A stretch of 46,947 bases of DNA from Chloroflexota bacterium (GTDB taxonomy: Bacteria > Chloroflexota > Anaerolineae > Anaerolineales > Villigracilaceae): the NCBI GenBank assembly GCA_016866215.1, contig VGNE01000028.1, positions 1-46,947 on the forward strand. Reading direction: 5' to 3'. This document shows positions 32,889 through 42,154 of this stretch, in pieces. The notes below the pieces were generated by a model. The model searched no databases, was not told the DNA's origin, and saw only the letters and a program-made list of their open reading frames with translations. Every line of letters starts with the position of its first letter. Within the stretch, counting starts at the first letter, position 1. The position numbers were made by a program, and so were the translations under genes.

Positions 32889-33586
32889 TTCTTCCTCCCA
32901 TTATTTTCTTCAGCAGACAGGTCGAGTTCGCCGTCACGCAAATGGATGATACGCTGGGTCTGCCCGGCAATGTTGGGATCATGCGTCACGATAATAAGTG
33001 TTGTGCCGCGTTCCTTGTTGAGGTTGAGTAACAGATTTATGATCTCTTTTCCGACTTTTGAGTCAAGATTACCGGTCGGTTCATCTGCCATGATCATGGC
33101 AGGGTCATTAACAATAGCGCGGGCAACCGCCACACGCTGCTGCTGCCCGCCGGAAAGTTCATACGGGCGGTGCGTCATGCGATCACTCAAACCCACCGCT
33201 TCCAGCGCGGCTTGTGCGCGCTCACGGCGCCCTTCTGTTAATCCCGCATAACGCAAAGGCAATTCCACATTCCCAAGCGCAGTCAGACGGGAAAGTAAAT
33301 TAAAACTTTGAAAGACAAACCCCACCTTGCGGTTGCGGACGCTGGCAAGCTGGTCATCATCCATATCAGCGACCGACTCGCCGTCAAGAAAGTATTCACC
33401 GGAGGTGGGTCTGTCCAAACAGCCAAGCGTATTCATCATGGTGGATTTTCCCGAACCCGAAGGTCCCATAATGGAAACTATTTCACCACGTTCAATATTA
33501 AAGGAAACATTGAGCAATGCCTGCACTTCGAACTCGCCCATCATATAGGTTTTTGTCAGATTGCGCGCTTCTATCACCCAATCCAT
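32885..33586 (-). CDS. MacB/LolD-type ABC transporter ATPase
   Basis: 233 residues. Walker A GPSGSGKST (39-47), Q loop VFQSFNLLSRLT, signature LSGGQQQRVAVARAI, Walker B IMADEPTG, D loop NLDSKVG and switch His in IIVTHDP. It powers the FtsX-type permease encoded next. GGAGG before the ATG lies in the end of the adaptor gene, so adaptor, ATPase and permease form one coupled operon. Confidence 0.95.
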   Translation of the reverse strand: MDWVIEARNLTKTYMMGEFEVQALLNVSFNIERGEIVSIMGPSGSGKSTMMNTLGCLDRPTSGEYFLDGESVADMDDDQLASVRNRKVGFVFQSFNLLSRLTALGNVELPLRYAGLTEGRRERAQAALEAVGLSDRMTHRPYELSGGQQQRVAVARAIVNDPAMIMADEPTGNLDSKVGKEIINLLLNLNKERGTTLIIVTHDPNIAGQTQRIIHLRDGELDLSAEENNGRKK

Positions 33587-33587
33587 A

Positions 33588-34844
33588 TCAGCCTCCGAAC
33601 GGATTGCCGCTGGCAGAGGGCGGATTCAAAATGATTAGATCGCCTTCCTTGATATCGCCCTCCACGATCACGCTCATCGTATCAGAGGAGGAACCGAGTC
33701 GCACCTTGACCTGAACAGGCTCGCCGTCCATAAGCACATACACCACCCGATTCCCATCCACCAAACGGACGGCACGGTTAGGGATCAGCAGCACATCCCT
33801 TACTTCTTCAACCACGATGATGACCGCAGCGGTCATTCCGGGCTTCACAAGTTCATCAGCATCTGTCAATTCTATGGTAACGGTAAAACTAACCACGCCC
33901 TGCAGGGTATCGCCAGCCTGCCCGACCTGTACAACTTCTCCATGATATTCCCGACCCAGGATCGCATCGAATGTCAGAATGGCTATCTGGCCTAACGAGA
34001 CACTGTTGATATCCACTTCCGAGACCTGCACATCCACCAATAGATGAGAGAGATCGTCAATACGAAAACCAATGGTCCCAGCCGCGACTTGATCTCCAAC
34101 GGCCGGGTTTGCCTGTGTGATGGTTCCATAAAAGGGCGCGGTTAAAAAGGCCATGTTCAATGTGGATTGTGCCGCTGCAACACGCGCCCGCGAGGCGGCC
34201 ACCTCAGCGGAATCTGCGCCGCCCAACATACGCCCATAAGTGCGGCGGGCATCATCAAGACGAGCCTCCGCCAGAGCAAGGTCTTTATCCGCCTGGGCAA
34301 TAGTTTCATCACTGGCATAGCCTTTGTACTTCCGCGACTTTAACACTCCAAACTCCCACCAGGTATCTGTAATATCTATTTTGCCGTTGAGCTGCATTCG
34401 CCAGTTATAGGCTTTTTCATAGGCTTTTTCTGCTTTATCCACCGCAGCCTGAGATTCCAACCGAGCCGTATCAGATGTAAGCAGATCCTCCAAAGCTTTT
34501 TGGGCGCTGAGCAGGTCTGCTTCTGCGAGGATAATATTCTGGCTGAGAGAAGTTTTATCGAGACTGGCCAGCACATCGTCATGTGAGACAAGGCTGCCCA
34601 CTTCCACGTTGACAGCCTGCACGATCCCGCTTGTCTGCCAGATGAGCGAAGCGCTTTGTTTTGCCCGCACACTTCCAGTTGCGCCAACGGATGCGACCAA
34701 ATCTCCACGCTCAACGGGCGTTGTTTGAAAAGCGGCAACATCTTTTCCGCCTGAATTGGCAAAAAAGATAATCAGCAAAACAACCACCACAACACCCACG
34801 ATGATCCACGTTCTGCGGGAAAATCTTGAAATAAATTGTTTCAT
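33588..34844 (-). CDS. HlyD/MacA-type efflux adaptor
   Basis: 418 residues. Signal-anchor helix 12-30 (RTWIIVGVVVVVLLIIFFA), lipoyl/barrel-sandwich halves (VGATGSVRAKQSASLIWQTSG, TAPFYGTITQANPAVGDQV) around a helical hairpin (about 95-215), beta-barrel domain and C-terminal membrane-proximal domain (VILIPNRAVR-like VLLIPNRAVRLVDGN). In MacAB-like systems the adaptor stimulates the ATPase and gathers substrate outside the membrane. GGAGG is 9 nt upstream. First gene of the operon. Confidence 0.92.
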   Translation of the reverse strand: MKQFISRFSRRTWIIVGVVVVVLLIIFFANSGGKDVAAFQTTPVERGDLVASVGATGSVRAKQSASLIWQTSGIVQAVNVEVGSLVSHDDVLASLDKTSLSQNIILAEADLLSAQKALEDLLTSDTARLESQAAVDKAEKAYEKAYNWRMQLNGKIDITDTWWEFGVLKSRKYKGYASDETIAQADKDLALAEARLDDARRTYGRMLGGADSAEVAASRARVAAAQSTLNMAFLTAPFYGTITQANPAVGDQVAAGTIGFRIDDLSHLLVDVQVSEVDINSVSLGQIAILTFDAILGREYHGEVVQVGQAGDTLQGVVSFTVTIELTDADELVKPGMTAAVIIVVEEVRDVLLIPNRAVRLVDGNRVVYVLMDGEPVQVKVRLGSSSDTMSVIVEGDIKEGDLIILNPPSASGNPFGG

Positions 34845-35361
34845 TAACGTTATCCTCCGGAAATACAGTCAGTCTGCGCTCAAACATTCTTACGAGCTGC
34901 GTAATTTAGTTTATCAAATTAATGTGTAAAAATTGTGCAGAGTTATTTTAGTTCAAGAGGCCAAAAATATGCCTTGTTAATAACCGGCATTAATAATTAT
35001 CTAATTAGGCCATTCGCTTATACGGGTATAAACGCACGAACAAGCATCATAGCGTCCCTGCAAGCGAAAGTCCTGTCTATATTATATTAACGAGGTTCGC
35101 GGCGTTTTTATTCACTAACTCCCCTTTCATGGGCTCACTCTGACCAGAGCGAGAGTCACAACACTTGTTTCAGAGGCGTTTCGCAATTGCTGCGTAGGGC
35201 GCAATGCAACAACAGGTTTTGAACTAACGTTCTGATAATTAAGAAACTTGTGACGATTGTCCTTTGGTTTTGTGACATTTACGCCTATGTCTGTCCAAAT
35301 AGATTAGGTATCATCATCGAAAGCTTTTAGGTGTGAGAACACACAATTTTTCGGAGGCAGT
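34845..35361. promoter_or_regulatory. Divergent promoter region with repeated TTGTGAC sites
   Basis: 517 bp between the efflux operon (-) and the GltD-like gene (+); no coding frame seen. TTGTGAC occurs at 35248-35254 and 35270-35276, 22 bp apart (about two helical turns), and inverted as GTCACAA at 35155-35161. These could be sites for a CRP/FNR- or Rex-like regulator. A TATCAT -10-like box lies near 35309. Confidence 0.35.
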
Positions 35362-36804
35362 ATGCAGGCAGTCCCCAGTGAGTATTTGGAAATTGACCGG
35401 AAAGAACGCGCCAACCGGCCATTCTTTGATCTTGACCTGCGCGCGCCCGAGGTACGGACTTGCGACTTCGATGATGTGGTCATTGAATTTGATCCAGAAC
35501 GCGCCATGCTGGAAGCGGCGCGCTGTATCCATTGCCCGGATCCTGCCCCCTGCATGACGGCCTGCCCGGCCTCAAATGACATCCCCTCTGCGATGTGGTT
35601 AATTGAACAAGGACGTTTTGTGGATGCGGCTGGCATATACCATAAGACCAGTTCCCTGCCGGAGGTTTGCGGACGCGTATGTCCACATGAAGCTCTGTGC
35701 CAGGGTTCCTGTGTTTTGAACAAACATCATCAGCCCGTGCTTTGCGGTGAGCTGGAAGCATTTACAGTGGACTATGAACGCCGAACGCATGGATACCTCA
35801 TCCCAGTCGGCGCACCCAATGGAAAGAAAGTCGCCATCATCGGCGCCGGCCCTGCCGGACTTGGATGCGCTGATCTCCTTGTACAAAAAGGTTATCAAGT
35901 GACGATTTTTGAATCCAAGCCTGCGCCCGGTGGATTGCTTGTTTACGGTATCCCGAATTTTAAATTACCAAAGGACGTATGGCAGGAAAAATGGGAGGAG
36001 TTTGAACGTGCCGGCGTAAAATTTTCGCCAAACACTTACATCGGAAAAGACAAAACCATTGACGATTTATTTAAAGATGGTTTTGAAGCTGTGTTCATTG
36101 GCGTGGGTTCTGAAATTGATGCGAAAATGGAAGATGCGCCCGGTACAGATTTGCCCGGTGTCTACGAAGCTACAGATTTTCTCATCCGCGGAAATGTCGA
36201 TCCTGATCTACTCCCTGAAGGCATGCGCCAACCGCTTGAAATCGGCAAGCGCGTTGTCGTTATCGGTGGCGGAGATACGGCTTCCGATTGTCTGCGGACT
36301 GCGCTTCGACTGAGCGCGGAGGATGTCACTTGTTTGTATCGCCGTACGGAAAAGGAAATGCCCGGCGGAAAAAAAGACCGGCAAATGGCGCGGGAAGAAG
36401 GCGCAAAATACCGCTTCCTTACGCAACCGGTGAAATTCATCGCAGGCGCGGACGGCAGACTCGCGGCCGTCGAGTGTATTGAAATGAAACTTGGCGAACC
36501 AGATGCAAAAGGCCGCCGCAAACCTGTTCCAGTGGAAGGCTCAAACTTCAGCGTCGCAGCAGATACTGCCATTCTCGCGCTCGGTTATTGGCCAGACCCC
36601 ATCCTGAGTAAAACCACAGCAGGGCTGGAAACCCATGATTGGGGTTTGATAAGTGTGAAAAATAAATCTACAGGCGAAACATCCCGCCCAGGCATATTCT
36701 CCGGTGGTGATTGTGTCACAGGTCCAGACCTGGTCGTGACTGCCATGGTGGGTGGCAGAAAAGCTGCCTTGGCGATTGATGGATACTTAAAGAATAAGGA
36801 ATAA
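35362..36804 (+). CDS. Glutamate synthase small subunit-like NAD(P)H oxidoreductase
   Basis: 480 residues. The N-terminal Fer4_20 domain has cysteines in ARCIHCPDPAPCMTACPASNDIP and EVCGRVCPHEALCQGSCVLN for two 4Fe-4S clusters. Then FAD binding VAIIGAGPAGLGCADLL, NAD(P) binding VVVIGGGDTASDCLRTAL, and the closing GIFSGGDCVTGPDLVVTAMVGGRKAA. This is the GltD/NfnL/PreT family that passes electrons from NAD(P)H to a partner subunit. No GltB, NfnS or dihydropyrimidine dehydrogenase gene is adjacent, so the partner is unknown. GGAGG lies 4-5 nt upstream. Confidence 0.9.
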   Translation: MQAVPSEYLEIDRKERANRPFFDLDLRAPEVRTCDFDDVVIEFDPERAMLEAARCIHCPDPAPCMTACPASNDIPSAMWLIEQGRFVDAAGIYHKTSSLPEVCGRVCPHEALCQGSCVLNKHHQPVLCGELEAFTVDYERRTHGYLIPVGAPNGKKVAIIGAGPAGLGCADLLVQKGYQVTIFESKPAPGGLLVYGIPNFKLPKDVWQEKWEEFERAGVKFSPNTYIGKDKTIDDLFKDGFEAVFIGVGSEIDAKMEDAPGTDLPGVYEATDFLIRGNVDPDLLPEGMRQPLEIGKRVVVIGGGDTASDCLRTALRLSAEDVTCLYRRTEKEMPGGKKDRQMAREEGAKYRFLTQPVKFIAGADGRLAAVECIEMKLGEPDAKGRRKPVPVEGSNFSVAADTAILALGYWPDPILSKTTAGLETHDWGLISVKNKSTGETSRPGIFSGGDCVTGPDLVVTAMVGGRKAALAIDGYLKNKE

Positions 36805-36828
36805 CCTGTTATGAGGGCAGGCTGCAAA

Positions 36829-36864
36829 GAAGGGCGAGGCTGAACGGTCTCGCCCTTCGCTTTT
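36829..36864 (+). terminator. Terminator of the GltD-like gene
   Basis: GAAGGGCGAG (36829-36838) and CTCGCCCTTC (36849-36858) pair around a 10-nt loop; GCTTTTG follows. Confidence 0.85.
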
Positions 36865-36866
36865 GT

Positions 36867-36872
36867 TATAAT
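36867..36872 (+). promoter_or_regulatory. Probable -10 element, leaderless transcript
   Basis: TATAAT ends 7 nt before the ATG at 36880, right after the previous terminator. No ribosome site. Confidence 0.55.
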
Positions 36873-36879
36873 CCAACTC

Positions 36880-38178
36880 ATGTTCAAATACATCCTCCGA
36901 GGACTTGAAATCACATTTGCCCTTATCGTCCTCACAATGATCACGGAGTACAGCAATCCATCCCTCACGCATCCCACTGAAAAGATACGCACATATACAC
37001 GTCAGGTGGAATTCAATTACATTTCGTGGATGTCCAATGCTTTAATCATCAAACTGCGCGCGGCTTCTGTGGGCATCCCATATACACTTGACCAATCATC
37101 ACAAAAACAGATCGTAAACGAGTATTTACGCGCCACCCAATTCATTCTCGATAAAGAACAACTGCTCGCCCAAATCTACGCAGATGCCGCGCTCACAGAC
37201 AAGAACCTTGCATCCGAATCATTGCGCGGCGAGCTTGCGAAGCTATACTTCATGCAGAGTGAACTTGCGCCGCTGGCGGAAGCGGTATTACAAGAGCAGG
37301 TTAGTCAGATCCTGGCAGAGATCGAACTGACATCTGCCGGACAGCCCATGCCGAACGTATGGTATCACTCTACCCCGCTGCCAAAGGCTCTGATCGTTTC
37401 TCCACGCAGCCATATTGAACAAATTGCAAATATCTCAGTTAACACAGACCTGAAGGTTGATGAACAAGCTGCGCTTGAAAACAATGTAGATCACGGACTC
37501 AATACATCCTCATTGGTTGTGAACATCGGAGGTGTTGGGGTTTACCCAACCATGGTCATGCGCACAACAAACTTAAACTGGATGGTCAACACCATCGCTC
37601 ATGAATGGATCCACAATTATCTGACACTGCGTCCTCTTGGATTTTTATATGACAATACGCCTGAACTTCGCACGATGAATGAGACCACAGCCTCCATCGC
37701 CGGAGATGAAATCGGGGCGCTCGTTGTTGAGCGGTTTTATCCTGAATTGATATCCGCTTCGCCCTTGACACTTCGACCTCGCTCAGCCCAGACCTTGAGC
37801 CTGGTCTCTGCTCCGATTGACCACCCCGAACCTGGAGATTTTTTGCGCCCCCCCTTTGATTTCCGCGCAGAGATGCACGAAACACGTGTTTTCGCAGATG
37901 CTCTGCTTTCCGAAGGAAAGATCGAAGAAGCGGAAGCGTACATGGAGGCGCGCCGCCTGATATTCTTGAAAAACGGATATTTGCTGAGGAAACTCAACCA
38001 GGCTTATTTTGCATTTCATGGAGCGTATGCCGATCTGCCCGGCGGCGCAGCGGGCCAAGACCCCGTCGGTCCCGCTGTGCGAGCATTACGCGCCCAGAGC
38101 GAATCACTCGCAGACTTCGTCAACACCATGTCGTGGATGTGGAAATATGAACAATTACAGAAAGTGGTAAACCAATAG
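36880..38178 (+). CDS. Membrane-anchored putative zinc metallopeptidase (HEWIH), unknown family
   Basis: 432 residues. One N-terminal helix (9-24, LEITFALIVLTMITEY) would anchor the protein with the rest outside. A helical region (about 70-150) is followed by the HExxH motif NTIAHEWIHNYLTL (H241, E242, H245), and downstream MNETTASIAGDEIGALVVERFYP offers E268 and E277 as a third zinc ligand or gluzincin-type helix. I do not recognise the family. Protease activity is inferred from the motif. It heads an envelope cluster with a foldase lipoprotein and a PrsW-like protease. Confidence 0.7.
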   Translation: MFKYILRGLEITFALIVLTMITEYSNPSLTHPTEKIRTYTRQVEFNYISWMSNALIIKLRAASVGIPYTLDQSSQKQIVNEYLRATQFILDKEQLLAQIYADAALTDKNLASESLRGELAKLYFMQSELAPLAEAVLQEQVSQILAEIELTSAGQPMPNVWYHSTPLPKALIVSPRSHIEQIANISVNTDLKVDEQAALENNVDHGLNTSSLVVNIGGVGVYPTMVMRTTNLNWMVNTIAHEWIHNYLTLRPLGFLYDNTPELRTMNETTASIAGDEIGALVVERFYPELISASPLTLRPRSAQTLSLVSAPIDHPEPGDFLRPPFDFRAEMHETRVFADALLSEGKIEEAEAYMEARRLIFLKNGYLLRKLNQAYFAFHGAYADLPGGAAGQDPVGPAVRALRAQSESLADFVNTMSWMWKYEQLQKVVNQ

Positions 38179-38182
38179 CAGA

Positions 38183-38233
38183 TGTCATTGCGAGGAGGAT
38201 GCAATTCCCGACGAGGCAATCTCCGCGCAATAA
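38183..38233. repeat. Dispersed GTCATTGCGAG repeat, third copy
   Basis: GTCATTGCGAGGAGGATGCA...GACGAGGCAATCTCC lies between the HEWIH gene and the foldase gene. It shares GTCATTGCGAG with the element after purA-end copy C. Confidence 0.65.
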
Positions 38234-38249
38234 AAGAGACACACAAAAA

Positions 38250-39497
38250 ATGAAACAAATACTATTGATATTGTTATTATCCGTTGCAGGAATCTTTATT
38301 CTTAGCGGTTGCGCAGGCAAAACAGAAACGCCACTCTTGCCTGCCCTGATCGTTGAAAACCCGATCATTATGGACACACCGACTTCCGTAATCGGATGCT
38401 CGGTAAAATTCGCCGAGGTGGAACCAACCTCAGCACCCAGTTCTGCCTCCCTCATTCCTCCCGTCAGCGCGGCGGACTTTTCGTTGGGGACTGCTGACGC
38501 GCCAGTGACCCTTGTTGAGTACTGCGAGTTTCAATCACAAGGTTGCGCGAGCATGGCAAATGTTGTCATGGAATTGTTGAAGAATCATGCCAGCCTGCGC
38601 TTCGTTTTCCGCCCATTGCCATTGATCGGCATCCTCAATAAATCTGACAAAGCAGTTCTTGCAGCGCTTGCGGCAGATGAGCAAGGTCAGTTTTGGGTGA
38701 TGTATGACATATTGTTCACAAAATATAATGAGTGGGCGGATTTAAGTCCAAGCGAATTTAATGCCTGGGTTGTGCGAAATGCTACCAGTGCAGGCATGGA
38801 TGGAGACCAACTCACTGCGGCGATAAAGTCTGATAAAACGACGACCAGAATGATGTCCATGTATGAAGCGGCCAAGCAATTAAGTATCCCGGCAATTCCA
38901 TTGGTTTTTATCAATGGTAAGCTCCAGCAATCCTACGTGCTTGATTATCAAAACATGAGCGACACGATCGGCTTGATCACGTTGGGACAGAAACAATTTA
39001 CCGAGTGTCCGCCATTTGATATTGACCCTTTGAAACAATATATTGCCACGATCAAAACGGACAAGGGGGATATCGTGATCGGATTATTTCCGGACAAGGC
39101 GCCGTTGGCCGTAAATTCTTTTGTGTTTCTTGCGCGGGCAGGTTGGTTTGACGGCGTGACATTTCATCGTGTCATCCCCGGCTTTGCCGCGCAGGCCGGC
39201 GACCCAAGCGGCACAGGCCGAGGCAATCCCGGTTATTTATTCAACAATGAGATTAGTGATTTGAAATTTGACAAACCCGGACTGATAGGCATGATAAACT
39301 CAGGGCCGGACACAAATGGCAGTCAGTTCTTTGTCACATTCGCGCCGGCTCCCCAACTGGATGGCGGCTACACCATCTTTGGGCAGGTATTAAAGGGATT
39401 GGATGTAGCCGAGCAATTGACGCCGCGCGACCCAGACCAGGTCCCGTTACTGCCGCCGGGCGATCAGATCATCAGAGTAACGATCGAAGAAAAATAA
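38250..39497 (+). CDS. Thioredoxin-fold/cyclophilin fusion lipoprotein
   Basis: 415 residues from the ATG at 38250; the longer frame begins inside repeat DNA. Lipoprotein signal LLLSVAGIFILSGC (C21), then a DsbA/Thioredoxin_4 domain (about 76-255: ADAPVTLVEYCEFQSQGCAS, IPAIPLVFINGK with cis-Pro), then a cyclophilin-type peptidyl-prolyl isomerase (about 268-410: GVTFHRVIPGFAAQAGDPSGTG, NGSQFFVTFAPAPQLDGGYTIFG). In the first domain the CxxC is S96-Q-G-C99, so the nucleophilic Cys is missing, although C92 lies nearby. It is probably an extracytoplasmic folding factor whose redox role is altered or lost. Confidence 0.9.
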   Translation: MKQILLILLLSVAGIFILSGCAGKTETPLLPALIVENPIIMDTPTSVIGCSVKFAEVEPTSAPSSASLIPPVSAADFSLGTADAPVTLVEYCEFQSQGCASMANVVMELLKNHASLRFVFRPLPLIGILNKSDKAVLAALAADEQGQFWVMYDILFTKYNEWADLSPSEFNAWVVRNATSAGMDGDQLTAAIKSDKTTTRMMSMYEAAKQLSIPAIPLVFINGKLQQSYVLDYQNMSDTIGLITLGQKQFTECPPFDIDPLKQYIATIKTDKGDIVIGLFPDKAPLAVNSFVFLARAGWFDGVTFHRVIPGFAAQAGDPSGTGRGNPGYLFNNEISDLKFDKPGLIGMINSGPDTNGSQFFVTFAPAPQLDGGYTIFGQVLKGLDVAEQLTPRDPDQVPLLPPGDQIIRVTIEEK

Positions 39498-40741
39498 TGC
39501 AAACCAATAAGACTCACTGGGCTTCCATCCTGGCATTGGTCGTATTTTGTTTTAGCACATTGTCTCTGCTATTGATCGCATTCATTTTGGGGATAAGTTC
39601 CTTATTCAGTCTCTTTTCAGAGGGTGGCGACGCCGCTGCAAAAATGATCGGCGCATTTGCCTTGGGTTTTGAATCACTGGTTTTACTCGCATGTTCATGG
39701 TTTGCGTTTCAAAAAACAATGCGGCGGGAGCAGGCTGACCTGCCATTCGATTTCCCCTTTGTCAGTTGGCAAATTTTCGCAGTCATCGGAGTTGTGATTA
39801 TTTCTGTGACGCTCGGTAGCATCGTGATAGCCACAGAGATCACCTGGCTGGGATGGTTCGCGCTCCCTGTATTAACTTTGCTCGTCATCTTACCGCCCAT
39901 TTGGATACTTTTTGGGCTCGGCACAAGTGGTCTCGAGATCGGTGCGCGCTGGCGCTTTTTTGCAATACTTGGCCTGAGTATGACCGTGGCGCCTGTACTC
40001 ATAGTCGCTCTCGAAATCATGCTGGTGCTGGGAATCGTGGTTGGCGCGGCAATTCTGATCGGGATCACACAACCTGAATTGCTTCAACAAATATCCGATC
40101 TTATTAACCTAATCGAATTCGAAACAGATCAGCAATTGATTCTGAATTTGCTCGCGCCTTACGTTAGCAACCCGGTCACCATTGCCGCCGGCATTGGGTA
40201 TATTGCCATCATCGTGCCATTAATAGAAGAGCTATTGAAACCACTGGCGGTTTTGTTCTTTGCGAAGAAGATTGAATCTCCGGCACAGGGATTTGCGTTG
40301 GGCATGTTAAGCGGCGCGGGCTTTGCCTTGGTTGAAAGCCTGAACGCAAGCGCAGGCAGTGCGATCAACTGGCCTGTTGTCGTTAGCGTACGCGCCGGCA
40401 CAAGTCTTTTGCATATGACCGCCTCGGGGCTGGTTGGCTGGGGCACCGTCTCAGCCTTTCATGAAAAACGGGTTGGACGGTTCTTTGCCGCATATTTTGC
40501 AGCTGTCTTAATTCACGGCTTGTGGAATGCCTGCGCCGCTGGAGCAGGTCTCTCAGCCATCGGCGAATCCATTGGGAAACCCGAATGGCTGTCCAATTTT
40601 GCCCCCGCCTTGTTATCCGGATTGCTCGTTCTTGGCATCGGGATGTTCGCTGTCCTGCTCCGATCCAATCGACAACTGAGAAGCGCGCCTATCGTCCTCT
40701 CAACTAACAAACAGGATAGTTCAGACCTCCCTGGTGAATAA
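39497..40741 (+). CDS. PrsW-family intramembrane metalloprotease
   Basis: 414 residues, about ten hydrophobic segments. The PrsW motifs are in order: VPLIEELLKPLAVLFFA (EExxK, about 244-260), GMLSGAGFALVESLN, AGTSLLHMTASGLVGWG (His) and FAAVLIHGLWN (His). The family cuts membrane-bound substrates such as anti-sigma factors. Its start shares one base with the stop of the foldase gene, so both are cotranslated. C-terminal tail is Ser/Arg-rich and cytoplasmic. No sigma/anti-sigma pair is in the window. Confidence 0.9.
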   Translation: MQTNKTHWASILALVVFCFSTLSLLLIAFILGISSLFSLFSEGGDAAAKMIGAFALGFESLVLLACSWFAFQKTMRREQADLPFDFPFVSWQIFAVIGVVIISVTLGSIVIATEITWLGWFALPVLTLLVILPPIWILFGLGTSGLEIGARWRFFAILGLSMTVAPVLIVALEIMLVLGIVVGAAILIGITQPELLQQISDLINLIEFETDQQLILNLLAPYVSNPVTIAAGIGYIAIIVPLIEELLKPLAVLFFAKKIESPAQGFALGMLSGAGFALVESLNASAGSAINWPVVVSVRAGTSLLHMTASGLVGWGTVSAFHEKRVGRFFAAYFAAVLIHGLWNACAAGAGLSAIGESIGKPEWLSNFAPALLSGLLVLGIGMFAVLLRSNRQLRSAPIVLSTNKQDSSDLPGE

Positions 40742-40775
40742 AAAAACACGCACATCCATTTGGATATGCGTGCGT
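40739..40775 (-). terminator. Terminator of dnaA
   Basis: On the minus strand GCACGCATATCC and GGATGTGCGTG pair (one mismatch) around AAAT. T6 follows. It lies between the convergent prsW-like and dnaA genes. Confidence 0.7.
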
Positions 40776-40792
40776 AAAATCAAAAATAAAAG

Positions 40793-42154
40793 TTATAAGG
40801 CTGCCACAGCCTTATCATACAACTGGTGTCTGAGAAAATCTATATCTTTTCGGACACGACCATCGCCATTTTTGTATTGGTCTTTTATCTTGTCGAAAGC
40901 AGACATGACAGTGGAATGATCGCGCCCACCCAATGTCTCACCAATCTGGGGAAATGAGATTTTGGCCTCTTCGCGTAATAAATACATCGCGATTTGACGA
41001 GGATGCGCCACCTCTTTTGTGCGGTCACGTCCCATAAGTTTTTCAATCGACAACTTATAATACTCGGCTACCTGGGTAACTATTTTATTTGGTTCGATAT
41101 CACTACGGGATGGCAGAAGGTCAGATAATGCCATTTCCACGAGGCTGGGAGTGAGGGCAGATCCGCTTAAGTCCGCAAAAGCAATGATTCGATTCAAGGC
41201 GCCTTCAAGTTCACGGATATTGGATTGCACTTGTTTCGCAACACTTTCAAGGATTTCATCGGAAATATGCCGTCCGGTGCGTTCTGCCTTGGAGCGCAAA
41301 ATGGCAAGGCGGGTTTCAAAATCGGGAGCTTGAATATCTGCGCTTAAGCCCCACTCGAAACGGGAACGCAGACGTTCTTCCAGGGTGATCAGTGACTTGG
41401 GGGGACGATCAGACGATACAATGATCTGTTTATCCTGTCCATGCAGGGTGTTGAAGGTGTGGAAAAATTCCTCCTGCGTGGATTCCTTGCCTGCGATGAA
41501 TTGAATATCGTCCACGAGCAAAACATCTGCAGAGCGATATTTTTCGCGGAAAGCCTGGGTGGTGTGGGTACGAATGGCGGTGATCATGTCATTCGTAAAT
41601 TCTTCGGATGAAACATATAAAACGTTGAGGCCGCTGGCGTGACAGGCGTTACCGATGGCATGTAATAAGTGAGTTTTGCCAAGTCCCACACCGCCGTAGA
41701 GGAAAAGCGGATTATACGCACGGGCAGGTTTTTCTGCCACAGCCAAACAAGCCGCATGGGCAAGGCGATTGCCAGAGCCAACGACATATGTATCAAAGGT
41801 ATAGCGCGGATTGAGGGACATATGGCGTGGTTTTGGCTCGGGCGGCGTTATTTCAATGGAAGATGCATCACGCTCTGCGTCAGGGTTAGAAAATGAGACG
41901 GTTTCGTCAGACTGCGAGACAACAAACTTTACCGATACGTTTGAATTGAGGATTTCGATCAGTAAGCGGCTGACATTCGTCGCAAGGCGGTTTTCGAGCC
42001 AGTCACGCGCGTAAGCATTACGAACGCCAACGGTAATGACTCCATTTTCGTAAACCAGGGGACGCGTATCCCGCACCCATGTGTCGAAGGAAGCGCGCGG
42101 CATTTCCATTTGAAGTTGTGCGAGTACTGATTGCCAAGCCTGCTCTGCGTTCAT
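40793..42154 (-). CDS. dnaA: Chromosomal replication initiator DnaA
   Basis: 453 residues from the ATG at 42154, which has GAGGA 6 nt upstream; longer frames to 42241 lack support. Domain I (AEQAWQSVLAQLQMEMPRASFDTWVRDTRPL), a linker, AAA+ domain III with Walker A GGVGLGKTHLLHAIG, Walker B LLVDDIQFIAGK, sensor EERLRSRFEWGLSADIQ, and domain IV with the DnaA-box recognition motif GGRDHSTVMSAFDKI. Complete and normal. dnaN and recF are not adjacent and no DnaA-box cluster is seen nearby. Confidence 0.96.
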   Translation of the reverse strand: MNAEQAWQSVLAQLQMEMPRASFDTWVRDTRPLVYENGVITVGVRNAYARDWLENRLATNVSRLLIEILNSNVSVKFVVSQSDETVSFSNPDAERDASSIEITPPEPKPRHMSLNPRYTFDTYVVGSGNRLAHAACLAVAEKPARAYNPLFLYGGVGLGKTHLLHAIGNACHASGLNVLYVSSEEFTNDMITAIRTHTTQAFREKYRSADVLLVDDIQFIAGKESTQEEFFHTFNTLHGQDKQIIVSSDRPPKSLITLEERLRSRFEWGLSADIQAPDFETRLAILRSKAERTGRHISDEILESVAKQVQSNIRELEGALNRIIAFADLSGSALTPSLVEMALSDLLPSRSDIEPNKIVTQVAEYYKLSIEKLMGRDRTKEVAHPRQIAMYLLREEAKISFPQIGETLGGRDHSTVMSAFDKIKDQYKNGDGRVRKDIDFLRHQLYDKAVAAL

